Source of the DNA: Thermoflexibacter sp.
GTDB lineage: Bacteria; Bacteroidota; Bacteroidia; Cytophagales; Thermoflexibacteraceae
Assembly (NCBI GenBank): GCA_025455345.1
Contig: JALOMS010000023.1
Span: forward strand, 1 to 15,667
Direction: 5' to 3'
DNA length: 15,667 nucleotides
Both the position numbers and the translations under genes were made by a program. Positions 7,090-13,712 of the stretch are shown one piece after another (the first letter of the stretch is position 1; the number at the start of each line of letters is the position of its first letter). Under the pieces are notes generated by a model. It did not search any database, was not told the DNA's origin, and worked only from the letters and a program-made list of their open reading frames with translations.

Positions 7090-7650
7090 ATGAAAACAAA
7101 ATTATTTTTTACCCATGTATTGATTATAATTGTACTTTTTTCGTGTCATAAAGTAGAGCAAACACCTGATAGTTCTGTTTTAGGAATAATCAAGGCAAAA
7201 ATTGATGGGAAGGATTGGCAAAGTTCTGTTTTACAATTTGGAGCAACTTCTGCACCTGAAGGCTATTTTTCTGATATATACAATAAAAGATATGATAAAA
7301 GAGACCAAATCATTCAATATTTTAGAGTAACAGGTACTGATAAAAGTAATGTTAGTCTTACTATTGATGGAGATGGTTGTCCACAAGAAATGGGTAGTAG
7401 GTGTGGTATTTTTTTCGTTAGGGGTGTGGTAAGAGAACCAAGAAATTCAGGAATTATTCAAGTGAATAATAACATTTATTACGCAATCCCTGAAACTAAT
7501 TACATCGAAATTATTGATGCAGATATTGAATCACTTACCATAGAAGGTCGCTTTTCTTTTACTTCTATGACTAAGAATAAAGAGGCTATAGATACGGTAA
7601 GAGTAAGTGAGGGATATTTTAAATTAACATTTCCTAACAGACCATATTAG
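7090..7650 (+). CDS. Small lipoprotein of unknown function
   Basis: This encodes 186 residues from the ATG at 7090. That start gives a textbook lipoprotein signal: MKTK, a hydrophobic core, then LFSC with the lipidated Cys19. An in-frame start at 6967 would add 41 residues before the signal and is unlikely. The mature part starts with a short linker (HKVEQTPDSS). It is followed by a predicted beta-rich domain with VLGIIKAKIDGKDWQS near 30-45 and ending in GYFKLTF, a layout seen in several Bacteroidota lipoprotein families of unknown function. Two cysteines (in DGCPQEMGSRCG, about 97-107) could form a disulphide. It should sit in the outer or inner membrane facing the periplasm. The gene lies 130 bases after the histidine kinase in the same direction, with no visible promoter or terminator between them, so co-transcription is possible. 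I do not recognise a specific function. Confidence 0.78.
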   Translation: MKTKLFFTHVLIIIVLFSCHKVEQTPDSSVLGIIKAKIDGKDWQSSVLQFGATSAPEGYFSDIYNKRYDKRDQIIQYFRVTGTDKSNVSLTIDGDGCPQEMGSRCGIFFVRGVVREPRNSGIIQVNNNIYYAIPETNYIEIIDADIESLTIEGRFSFTSMTKNKEAIDTVRVSEGYFKLTFPNRPY

Positions 7651-7812
7651 TTATTTTGTAATGAGATAGATTAATTCATTCTATCATTATTGGTTTTAAT
7701 AGAGCCTCTTTTTGGTTTAAAAATAATGATGAAAACTTTCCCCCATGTATATTAGAAAAATTACTCATTTTTATGAAAGCTATGAACAAATAGAATACTT
7801 TTTGTCCCCTAC

Positions 7813-7851
7813 TGGTCAAGATTTTTAACTATCATAGAAAAATCTTGACCA
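7813..7851. repeat. Perfect 14-bp hairpin
   Basis: TGGTCAAGATTTTT (7813-7826) pairs perfectly with AAAAATCTTGACCA (7838-7851) around an 11-base loop. No T-run follows on either strand outside the stem, so it is not a standard terminator. It could be a structured RNA element, a processing site or a protein-binding palindrome. Confidence 0.7.
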
Positions 7852-7858
7852 TCTTAAA

Positions 7859-7877
7859 AGAGAATTTGTTATTCTCT
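7859..7877. repeat. Perfect 7-bp hairpin next to the 14-bp hairpin
   Basis: AGAGAAT (7859-7865) pairs with ATTCTCT (7871-7877) around the loop TTGTT. It starts seven bases after the larger hairpin, so the two would stack as a double stem-loop in RNA. Confidence 0.5.
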
Positions 7878-7963
7878 CACAGGCACAAACGCAACCCCAT
7901 AGGCATTTTAAAATTGTGCTGTACCAGAGTCAAAAGTTAAGAATCATTGAAGTAATTTGATTT

Positions 7964-7997
7964 TTTGTACATTGTTCAAAATTAATGCTTACTTTTG
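7964..7997 (+). promoter_or_regulatory. Bacteroidota-type promoter for the M16-like gene
   Basis: TTTG at 7964-7967 and TACTTTTG (perfect TAnnTTTG) at 7990-7997 are 22 bases apart, within the range known for this sigma factor. Transcription would start near 8003, giving a leader of about 24 bases before the ATG at 8027. Confidence 0.6.
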
Positions 7998-8026
7998 AGG
8001 CTTTATATCAAAATAAGTAGTGATAA

Positions 8027-9310
8027 ATGTTTATACCCAAGATGTTAGACCGCAGTATCCCCCCAACTATCTATCCAATACAGGACTTTACATTAAAAAA
8101 GCCTATTACACAAGTGCTTCCCAATGGAATTTCTGTCCATTTTATTAATGCTGGTGTGCAACCTATTGTTAGCGTACAACTCATATTCCCAACAGGTTCA
8201 TGGCTGACCAATACACCAGAGCTAAATCACTTCACTGCCAAGATGTTAGTAGAAGGTACTGTCCGTAAAAATGCTACGCAGATTACAAATGAAATAGATA
8301 AGTATGGGGCTTTTTTAGAAGTAGGCGCGGGCTTAGACGATTCTTCCATAGATTTTAATTGTTTGAACAAATATTTGCCACAGCTATTGGGAATTGTAGA
8401 AGAACTGCTTTATGAGGCTACTTTTCCAGAGCAGGAGTTGGAAAAACTAAAGAAAATTGCCATTCAAAATATTAAAATTAATAATGAAAAAACAGGGTTT
8501 GTGGCGAGTAGCGAGTTTAAAAACAACCTTTTTGGTAAAACCAATCCTTATGGGCATATTACGACCATAGAAGATGTATTACAAGTAAATCCCGCCCAAC
8601 TCATCGCACACTACCATCAGTATTTTTCTAAACAACCCTTTAGGGTGATTGTTGCTGGTGCATTTGCAGAGGAGGAAATGTTACTGATTAGCAATTTTTT
8701 TGGGAAGTTGGAAATCAAAAAACAAAACCATACACATCAAGTAGCTCACCTTACCCAAACCAACTATACACCAATTTATATAGAAAAAGAGAATGCAGTC
8801 CAGACATCTATCAGAATAGGGAAAGAGGTGCTAAAGCGTGGGCATGAGGATTTTACGACCCAACTTGTTCTCAATACAATTTTAGGCGGCTTTTTTGGTT
8901 CGCGCCTGATGAGCAACATCAGAGAAGAAAAAGGGCTGTCTTATGGTATTTCTTCTCAAATTAGTATCTTGAGAAATGCGACTTATATGATGATAGGTAC
9001 AGATGTCAAAAAAGACCAAAGACAAGTAGCTTTGGACGAGATTTACAAAGAAATTAACCTACTCATGCAACAGCCTGTACCTCAAGAGGAGTTGGATTTG
9101 GTCAAAAACTATATGAAAGGAGTGTTTGTCAGCTCCCTCAATACTCCTTTTGCGCTTGCGGACAAATTCAAGACTATTTATGCCTTTGGCTTATCAGAGG
9201 ACTATTATGACAGACATATCCAACGTATAGAAGATATAACCTCGGCGCAGATACTGGACTTAGCCAATCGTCTTTACCAAGACCAATTTACAGAAGTGTT
9301 GGTAGGCTAA
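8027..9310 (+). CDS. M16 family peptidase-like protein lacking the zinc motif
   Basis: This encodes 427 residues with the two-domain M16B fold: N-terminal domain at about 25-225, C-terminal domain at about 245-420. Active M16 enzymes carry HxxEH, but here the site reads HFTAK (68-72), so the catalytic Glu and second zinc His are gone. The C-terminal Arg/Tyr signature is kept: GSRLMSNIREEKGLSYG at 291-307 (Arg299, Tyr306). This combination marks the non-catalytic partner of heterodimeric M16B peptidases, which helps to bind substrate. The usual active partner gene is not adjacent: upstream is a gene-free stretch, downstream a convergent gene. No signal peptide is seen, so it is probably cytoplasmic. 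A second in-frame ATG at 8042 is an alternative start. Its 3' end overlaps the deacetylase gene by 23 bases. Confidence 0.9.
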   Translation: MFIPKMLDRSIPPTIYPIQDFTLKKPITQVLPNGISVHFINAGVQPIVSVQLIFPTGSWLTNTPELNHFTAKMLVEGTVRKNATQITNEIDKYGAFLEVGAGLDDSSIDFNCLNKYLPQLLGIVEELLYEATFPEQELEKLKKIAIQNIKINNEKTGFVASSEFKNNLFGKTNPYGHITTIEDVLQVNPAQLIAHYHQYFSKQPFRVIVAGAFAEEEMLLISNFFGKLEIKKQNHTHQVAHLTQTNYTPIYIEKENAVQTSIRIGKEVLKRGHEDFTTQLVLNTILGGFFGSRLMSNIREEKGLSYGISSQISILRNATYMMIGTDVKKDQRQVALDEIYKEINLLMQQPVPQEELDLVKNYMKGVFVSSLNTPFALADKFKTIYAFGLSEDYYDRHIQRIEDITSAQILDLANRLYQDQFTEVLVG

Positions 9311-10223
9311 GTATCTGTTCTCCTGTCATAAAACATACTTCTTTGAATGAGGTCATATAATCTAAGACTTGCTCTAAAGCATAAATGCGATAGGGTAGCC
9401 CTGCGATATAGGGTGTTAGTACAATAGAGATAATTCTACCGCCGTATTTCTCTGCTTCCGCATACAGACAGTCAAAGTTGTCTTTTAATTGCTCTATGAA
9501 CTGAGTTTCATTGTGGTGATAATCTATAAATATTTGTCTATCATTGATTTCCTGCGAAAGAGGCATGATTACCAGTTCTCCATATTTTGTATTCATTTGA
9601 TACGGAAGGTTATCATTTGCCCAATCACAACAAAACTCCATACCCAATTCTTTGAGCAAATCGGGCGTATGAGCAGATTGGGAATATGCTGGAGAAAGCC
9701 ATCCCTTGACAGCCTGCCCAGATAACTTTCTTAGGGTTTCTATGGATTGTAGTATTTGCTCTCTTTCTATATCTTCGTCCATTCCTCCGTAATGTAAAGT
9801 ATCCATATCTACCCCATGAGCAATGATTTCATATCCTCTGCGATTGATTTCTTTGACAAGATAAGGATAACGCACAGCTACCTCAGAATTGATAGCTATC
9901 GAGCAGGTCAAGGGCTTGTCATCTATCACATATTTGCTTAAAGTATTCCAAAGTCGGAAAATACCTACTCGATTTCCATAATCCCGTGTCGTATAGTGCC
10001 TAAAGTCAGGATAAGGAGTTTGCATACTACCTGCCGCTTTAAAAGGCTTCCCTTTGGGATTGAGAGGAAAGAACTCTGACAAAATAGTAATCCAAACAGC
10101 AACTTTCTTGTTATCGGGAAGTTGGATAGATTTTCGCTCGAACAAATTAGACCAAGTATATCTGTCATGATCCATCCCGTGTCTTCGCATGGGATAAGTA
10201 AGATAATCAGACTGCAAACTCAT
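9288..10223 (-). CDS. PuuE-type polysaccharide deacetylase (CE4) family protein
   Basis: This encodes 311 residues resembling the PuuE/allantoinase-like branch of the CE4 (NodB) family. Recognisable family stretches are YGNRVGIFRLWNTLSKY (82-98), RRGYEIIAHGVDMDTLHYGG (128-147), KGWLSPAYSQSAHTPDLLKE (173-192) and DWANDNLPY (200-208). The Asp-Asp pair that binds metal in classical NodB deacetylases is missing: the first strand reads VAVWITILSEFFPL (41-54). This suggests different chemistry, as in the PuuE group. There is no signal peptide, so a cytoplasmic amide or ring-opening hydrolysis is likelier than cell-wall deacetylation. No purine or allantoin genes are nearby, so the substrate is open. 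The gene lies 93 bases downstream of lhgO on the same strand and converges on the M16-like gene with a 23-base overlap. Confidence 0.85.
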   Translation of the reverse strand: MSLQSDYLTYPMRRHGMDHDRYTWSNLFERKSIQLPDNKKVAVWITILSEFFPLNPKGKPFKAAGSMQTPYPDFRHYTTRDYGNRVGIFRLWNTLSKYVIDDKPLTCSIAINSEVAVRYPYLVKEINRRGYEIIAHGVDMDTLHYGGMDEDIEREQILQSIETLRKLSGQAVKGWLSPAYSQSAHTPDLLKELGMEFCCDWANDNLPYQMNTKYGELVIMPLSQEINDRQIFIDYHHNETQFIEQLKDNFDCLYAEAEKYGGRIISIVLTPYIAGLPYRIYALEQVLDYMTSFKEVCFMTGEQILSLPTLL

Positions 10224-10280
10224 TTTTTTAGACTATAGAAAGTTATTTTGCCTATTAAAAAAAGTGGTGGATTTGGTATG

Positions 10281-10288
10281 CAAATATA
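10281..10288 (-). promoter_or_regulatory. Possible -7 element for the deacetylase gene
   Basis: On the - strand this reads TATATTTG, a perfect TAnnTTTG, 57 bases upstream of the deacetylase start. No TTG is found at the expected -33 distance, so the promoter is only half supported. If real, the gene is not solely dependent on read-through from lhgO. Confidence 0.4.
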
Positions 10289-10316
10289 ATAATATGGGGT
10301 AGAATATAGATAAACT

Positions 10317-11516
10317 TTACGATATTTTATTCACCGCTAATTCTGCTACTGTCAATCCTATGGAAAGAGAGGAAGTAGCGGCAGGAGAAGGAGCATTCCC
10401 CACATGAATCACTGCCTTGTTCTCAATAATCAAAAAGTCATCTATCAGCCCTCCCGTCCTATCGCAGGCTTGCGCTCTTACCCCCGCTCCACCTTCTTCT
10501 AAGTCAGCTTCTTGAATCTCAGGAATGAGCCTTTGGAGAGCCTTTGTAAAAGCAGTTTTGGAGAAAGAACGATAAAACTCCCCTAAGCCTGTTCGCCAAT
10601 ATTTAAACGCCACTTTCTGAAATCCCTTCCAAGTCAAGGAATCTATAGTTTCTCTCCAATTAAAGTCGCTCCTTTGATAACCCTCTCTTTTGAAGGCAAA
10701 TACGGCGTTAGGTCCTGCCTCTATGCCGCCATTAATCATGCGCGTAAAATGCACCCCCAAAAACGGAAAATTAGGGTCAGGCACAGGATAGATAAGATGT
10801 TTGACCAAATACTGTTTGGCTGGCTTGATGATATAATACTCACCTCTAAAGGGTACGATTCTATAATCGACTTTTTCTTGGGTCATAGCCGTGATTTTAT
10901 CGGAGTATAATCCAGTACAGTTAATGAGCAGTGAGGTAGTATAGGTTTTTATTTGTGTAATAATCTCATAACCAGAGCTTTGTTTTTGTATTTTCCCCAC
11001 CTTCTCTCCAAGGAATACCTGTCCCCCCTTTGCTCTAATGAGGTCTGCATAACGTTGGGCAACAGCTACATAGTCTATGATTCCTGTATAAGGTACATAA
11101 ATCCCCTCAATACCATTACAGTAAGGCTCTATTTCCTTGATTTCTTCTTTGCTAATTTTCTTGATTTTGTCTAATCCATTTGCCAATCCTCTCTGATATA
11201 CATTGTCCAAAGTTTGCAGTTCTTTGCTTTCAGTAGCTACAATGATTTTTCCGCAAAGCTCGTATGGAATATCCTCTTTTTGGCAAAATTCTAAGAGCAT
11301 ATTATATCCACGAATACAATTCAATGCCTTGAGGCTATTGGGCTTATAATAAATTCCCGAATGGATTACTCCGCTATTGTTGCCCGTTTGGTGTTGGGCT
11401 ACAGCCTGCTCTTTTTCTATCACACACAGTTTGGTTTGTGGGCGTAATTCTAAGATTTTTAAAGCAGTAGCTAATCCTACTATGCCTCCGCCAATAACGA
11501 CTACATCGTATTTCAT
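10317..11516 (-). CDS. lhgO: L-2-hydroxyglutarate oxidase / dehydrogenase (FAD)
   Basis: This encodes 399 residues, close to E. coli LhgO in length and pattern. The N-terminal FAD-binding motif is VVIGGGIVGLATALKI (6-21), with Glu34 (VIEKE) expected to hold the ribose. The LhgO signature HQTGNNSGVIHSGIYYKPNS follows at 42-61. Further matches are the middle block PFRGEYYIIKP, then HLIYPVPDPNFPFLGVHFTR, and the C-terminal GAGVRAQA and HVGNAPSPAATSS. The enzyme oxidises L-2-hydroxyglutarate to 2-oxoglutarate at the membrane and passes electrons to quinone. This repairs a side product of central metabolism or serves glutarate breakdown. No glutarate genes are adjacent, so a repair role is likelier here. 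The start at 11516 gives the proper Rossmann N-terminus. The 238-base spacer upstream has no clear promoter for this gene. Confidence 0.95.
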   Translation of the reverse strand: MKYDVVVIGGGIVGLATALKILELRPQTKLCVIEKEQAVAQHQTGNNSGVIHSGIYYKPNSLKALNCIRGYNMLLEFCQKEDIPYELCGKIIVATESKELQTLDNVYQRGLANGLDKIKKISKEEIKEIEPYCNGIEGIYVPYTGIIDYVAVAQRYADLIRAKGGQVFLGEKVGKIQKQSSGYEIITQIKTYTTSLLINCTGLYSDKITAMTQEKVDYRIVPFRGEYYIIKPAKQYLVKHLIYPVPDPNFPFLGVHFTRMINGGIEAGPNAVFAFKREGYQRSDFNWRETIDSLTWKGFQKVAFKYWRTGLGEFYRSFSKTAFTKALQRLIPEIQEADLEEGGAGVRAQACDRTGGLIDDFLIIENKAVIHVGNAPSPAATSSLSIGLTVAELAVNKIS

Positions 11517-11632
11517 CTTATTTTTATTTTAAATCATGGGTAACTATGGAGATGCGAAATTAGTCGAAAACTTGAAAAAACATAGAATTATCCTGTTTGA
11601 TGTGCTTATAAAAGACAAAAAATGAAAAGTAG

Positions 11633-11662
11633 TTGCGAAATAGAAATTTACTTATAAATTTG
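11633..11662 (+). promoter_or_regulatory. Bacteroidota-type promoter for the TerB-like gene
   Basis: TTG at 11633-11635 and TAAATTTG (perfect TAnnTTTG) at 11655-11662 are 19 bases apart. Transcription would start near 11668, giving a leader of about 87 bases. It is the only good match in the 238-base spacer between the divergent lhgO and TerB-like genes. Confidence 0.5.
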
Positions 11663-11754
11663 TAGCCTAATATTTGCGGAAAAAGAATAAAATTCAAATT
11701 TATCTAATTATCTCACTACTTAACTAAAAATTTCTCGATTAAAGTCCTTGCGTT

Positions 11755-12204
11755 ATGGTCAATAAAGAGGTCGAATTATTATACGAAAACTATCAAAAAC
11801 ACAGCAATACCAAACTTAGCCAAGATGAGTTTGTTACCTTATTGACCTTTTTTCCTGCTGTACAGGTTTTGATTGCTGATGGAGAAATAGACAAAGAAGA
11901 GTGGATATACGTACAACACATTGCCAAGTCTATGGCAGAAACTTACAAAGACGAGGTTACTAACAAATACGAACTCATAGACTTACAACAAACCTATGAG
12001 GCAAATCTATCTTATATCCTACAAAATATAAATAATTGGTCAGAAAAGTTTACCTATGGTCTAAAACATTACCTCAAAGATATGCCCGAAGTCAAAGAAA
12101 TCGTATTTGATGTAATGTATATGTTTGCAGATGCCTCCAATGATGTTTCCAAAGCGGAAAAAGAAATGATAGAAAATTTGAAGGCAGACCTTGACCTTGT
12201 CTAA
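11755..12204 (+). CDS. TerB-like helical protein
   Basis: This encodes 149 residues, predicted all-helical, acidic and without signal peptide or membrane helix. Two similar acidic segments suggest the TerB/DjlA-N fold: VQVLIADGEIDKEEWIYV (36-53) and FDVMYMFADASNDVSKAEKE (117-136). In each, a hydrophobic helix ends in an (A)DG/N-Asp turn followed by an acidic helix, as in TerB-type domains. TerB domains were named from tellurite-resistance operons, but most are stress-linked or scaffold proteins, and no other ter genes are here. The start at 11755 is the first ATG in the frame. The gene diverges from lhgO and converges on the small membrane protein gene with only 10 bases between stop codons. 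The specific role is unknown, and the family call rests on pattern memory only. Confidence 0.7.
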   Translation: MVNKEVELLYENYQKHSNTKLSQDEFVTLLTFFPAVQVLIADGEIDKEEWIYVQHIAKSMAETYKDEVTNKYELIDLQQTYEANLSYILQNINNWSEKFTYGLKHYLKDMPEVKEIVFDVMYMFADASNDVSKAEKEMIENLKADLDLV

Positions 12205-12214
12205 TTCACTGCGG

Positions 12215-12430
12215 TCAATCTAATTCTCCTAATATCCACATTAGCAACAAACAAATCACAATGACGATAAAAACTAAGGTTTTTCTATCCTTGTACCACA
12301 TTTTCCTAATCCCATCGGGGGTATGTAGTTGGTGATAGGTCGTGATAAAAGTATTAAAATTTTTATGTTTTCTTATCGTCTGAGTATCAGGGTCAGGCTT
12401 ATCTATATTGACTTTAACTTTATTTGACAC
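12215..12430 (-). CDS. Small single-TM protein, unknown function
   Basis: This encodes 71 residues. The first 48 are polar and basic (for example KVKVNIDKPDPDTQTIRKHK at 4-23, then TYHQLHTPDGIRKMWYKDRK at 31-50). The C-terminal end is one hydrophobic helix, TLVFIVIVICLLLMWILGEL (51-70). The charge pattern puts the N-terminal part in the cytoplasm. The gene is supported by a good promoter pair just upstream (12452-12483, - strand) and by a compact convergent arrangement with the TerB-like gene. Short proteins of this shape, with a KVxIDKP-like start, seem familiar from other Cytophagia genomes, but I cannot name a family or function. The ORF is unlikely to be a chance product because it has its own promoter and a coherent tail anchor. 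Confidence 0.72.
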   Translation of the reverse strand: MSNKVKVNIDKPDPDTQTIRKHKNFNTFITTYHQLHTPDGIRKMWYKDRKTLVFIVIVICLLLMWILGELD

Positions 12431-12451
12431 GTAGGTATGATTTTAGTTTTA

Positions 12452-12483
12452 CAAAAGTAAAGATAAAAATTTCATTATGACAA
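12452..12483 (-). promoter_or_regulatory. Bacteroidota-type promoter for the 71-residue protein
   Basis: On the - strand TTG (12483-12481) and TACTTTTG (12459-12452, a perfect TAnnTTTG) are 21 bases apart. The -7 element is identical to the one of the M16-like gene. The predicted start near 12445 leaves a leader of about 15 bases. Confidence 0.62.
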
Positions 12484-12545
12484 CGTTTAAATACAATCTT
12501 TAGTTTGTAAAACCGTAGGATTAATAAAAATTAAGATATTACACT

Positions 12546-12579
12546 TTTGTATGAATTTCTCTACTACTTTGTACCTTTG
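12546..12579 (+). promoter_or_regulatory. Bacteroidota-type promoter for pyrD
   Basis: TTTG at 12546-12549 and TACCTTTG (perfect TAnnTTTG) at 12572-12579 are 22 bases apart, the same spacing as at the M16-like gene. Transcription would begin near 12585, about 15 bases before the ATG at 12600. Confidence 0.68.
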
Positions 12580-12599
12580 TAGCTCTAAAACAAACCATC

Positions 12600-13637
12600 A
12601 TGTACAAACTGATTTTTCGCCCTATTTTATTTCTATTTAGTGCAGAAACGGCGCATAGCATTACGTTTAATGTGCTTAAATTAGTAGGGAAGTTGCCTTT
12701 TGCAAAATCAATTATCAAAAGTATTTTTCACTACGAACACCCTCATTTGGAGCGCAATATATTAGGTCTCAAGTTTGAAAACCCCATAGGATTAGCGGCA
12801 GGATTTGATAAAAATGCCGAGCTTATTGATGAGTTTGCCAATTTTGGCTTTGGTTTTATAGAAATCGGTACAGTAACCCCCAAAGGTCAAGAAGGGAATC
12901 CTAAACCTCGCCTATTCAGGTTACTGGCAGATGAAGCTATCATCAATCGCATGGGGTTTAACAATGAAGGTGTTGAGAGCATAGTAGAACGGCTAAAAAA
13001 AAGAAAATCCAACATCATCGTTGGCGGAAATATTGGGAAAAATAAAGCAACCCCCAATGAAGCCGCCGTTCAGGATTATGAAATAACTTTTGATGCTTTA
13101 TACGACTTTGTTGATTATTTCGTCGTCAATGTTAGCTCGCCCAATACCCCTAATTTGAGAGAATTACAAGACAAAGAGCCTTTAAAAAAAATCTTGCAAA
13201 CCTTGAAAGATAAGGCAAATACAAAATCAATAGCCAAGCCTATCTTGCTCAAAATAGCTCCAGACCTCAATGAGGCTCAGCTAAACGATATAATAGAAAT
13301 TACAAAAGAAATAGGCATTGCGGGTATTGTGGCTACTAATACGACTATCGGCAGGGCAAATCTCCATACACCACAAGCGGTAATCCAACAAATCGGTGCG
13401 GGGGGGCTAAGTGGAAAACCATTGAGGAATAGAAGCACAGAAATCATCAAATTCTTAAGAGAACGCTTAGGGAAGTCTTTTGTCATCATTGGGGTAGGTG
13501 GCATTTTTACAGGTGCTGATGCTCAAGAAAAATTAGAGGCTGGAGCAGATTTGGTACAAGTTTATACAGGATTCGTCTATGAAGGCGTAAGTATGGTGAA
13601 AACCATCAAAAAAGCCTTATCAAAAAATTTTAGCTAA
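12600..13637 (+). CDS. pyrD: Dihydroorotate dehydrogenase, class 2 (quinone-dependent)
   Basis: This encodes 345 residues, the usual class 2 length. The N-terminal helical extension (about 1-50, MYKLIFRPILFLFSAETAHS) is the membrane-association and quinone-access segment that marks class 2. The FMN barrel has NPIGLAAGFDKN (61-72, Lys71), EIGTVTPKGQEGNPKPRLFR (88-107) and the active-site loop NVSSPNTPNLREL (177-189). The catalytic Ser is at 179-180 in place of the Cys of class 1. Also present are LLKIAPDL (216-223, Lys218), ATNTT (245-249), GGLSGKPLR (268-276) and IGVGGIFTGADA (297-308). The enzyme oxidises dihydroorotate to orotate, the fourth step of UMP synthesis, on the inner face of the membrane and reduces the quinone pool. 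Its own promoter is visible just upstream. No other pyrimidine genes are adjacent, which is common for class 2 pyrD. Confidence 0.97.
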   Translation: MYKLIFRPILFLFSAETAHSITFNVLKLVGKLPFAKSIIKSIFHYEHPHLERNILGLKFENPIGLAAGFDKNAELIDEFANFGFGFIEIGTVTPKGQEGNPKPRLFRLLADEAIINRMGFNNEGVESIVERLKKRKSNIIVGGNIGKNKATPNEAAVQDYEITFDALYDFVDYFVVNVSSPNTPNLRELQDKEPLKKILQTLKDKANTKSIAKPILLKIAPDLNEAQLNDIIEITKEIGIAGIVATNTTIGRANLHTPQAVIQQIGAGGLSGKPLRNRSTEIIKFLRERLGKSFVIIGVGGIFTGADAQEKLEAGADLVQVYTGFVYEGVSMVKTIKKALSKNFS

Positions 13638-13666
13638 TTTTTCTCTGATTGCAAATGAAAAAATTA

Positions 13667-13674
13667 TAAATTTG
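13667..13674 (+). promoter_or_regulatory. Possible -7 element for the potassium transporter gene
   Basis: TAAATTTG matches TAnnTTTG and lies 38 bases before the ATG at 13713. The nearest TTG (13649-13651) is only 15 bases upstream, shorter than usual. The 75-base gap after pyrD has no terminator, so read-through from pyrD is also possible. Confidence 0.35.
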
Positions 13675-13712
13675 ATATTCTTTGTAATTAAAAACGAGGA
13701 ATTTTTAAACGT

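Larger units (their letters stand above)
7651..8026. other. Gene-free stretch with two hairpins and the M16 gene promoter
   Basis: This 376-base spacer has no convincing ORF on either strand. It holds an imperfect palindrome just after the lipoprotein gene (about 7660-7686, AATGAGATAGA...TCTATCATT, possibly a weak terminator), two perfect hairpins (7813-7851 and 7859-7877), and a promoter-like pair at 7964-7997. The part at 7878-7945 is slightly richer in G/C and contains nothing I recognise. Confidence 0.6.

Noticed and set aside
7878..7945. Possible remnant of a coding sequence in the gene-free stretch (- strand reading NAYGVAFVPVRE)
   Set aside because: The frame is interrupted by stops and too short to assign. 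I could not connect it to any family.
11755..12204. Tellurite-resistance function for the TerB-like protein
   Set aside because: Only a fold-level resemblance is visible and no other ter genes are nearby, so a resistance label would be unsupported.
12191..12218. TTGACC...GGTCAA inverted repeat between the TerB-like and small membrane protein genes as a terminator
   Set aside because: It has only 6 bp with a 16-base loop, no T-run, and overlaps both coding ends, so it is too weak to call.
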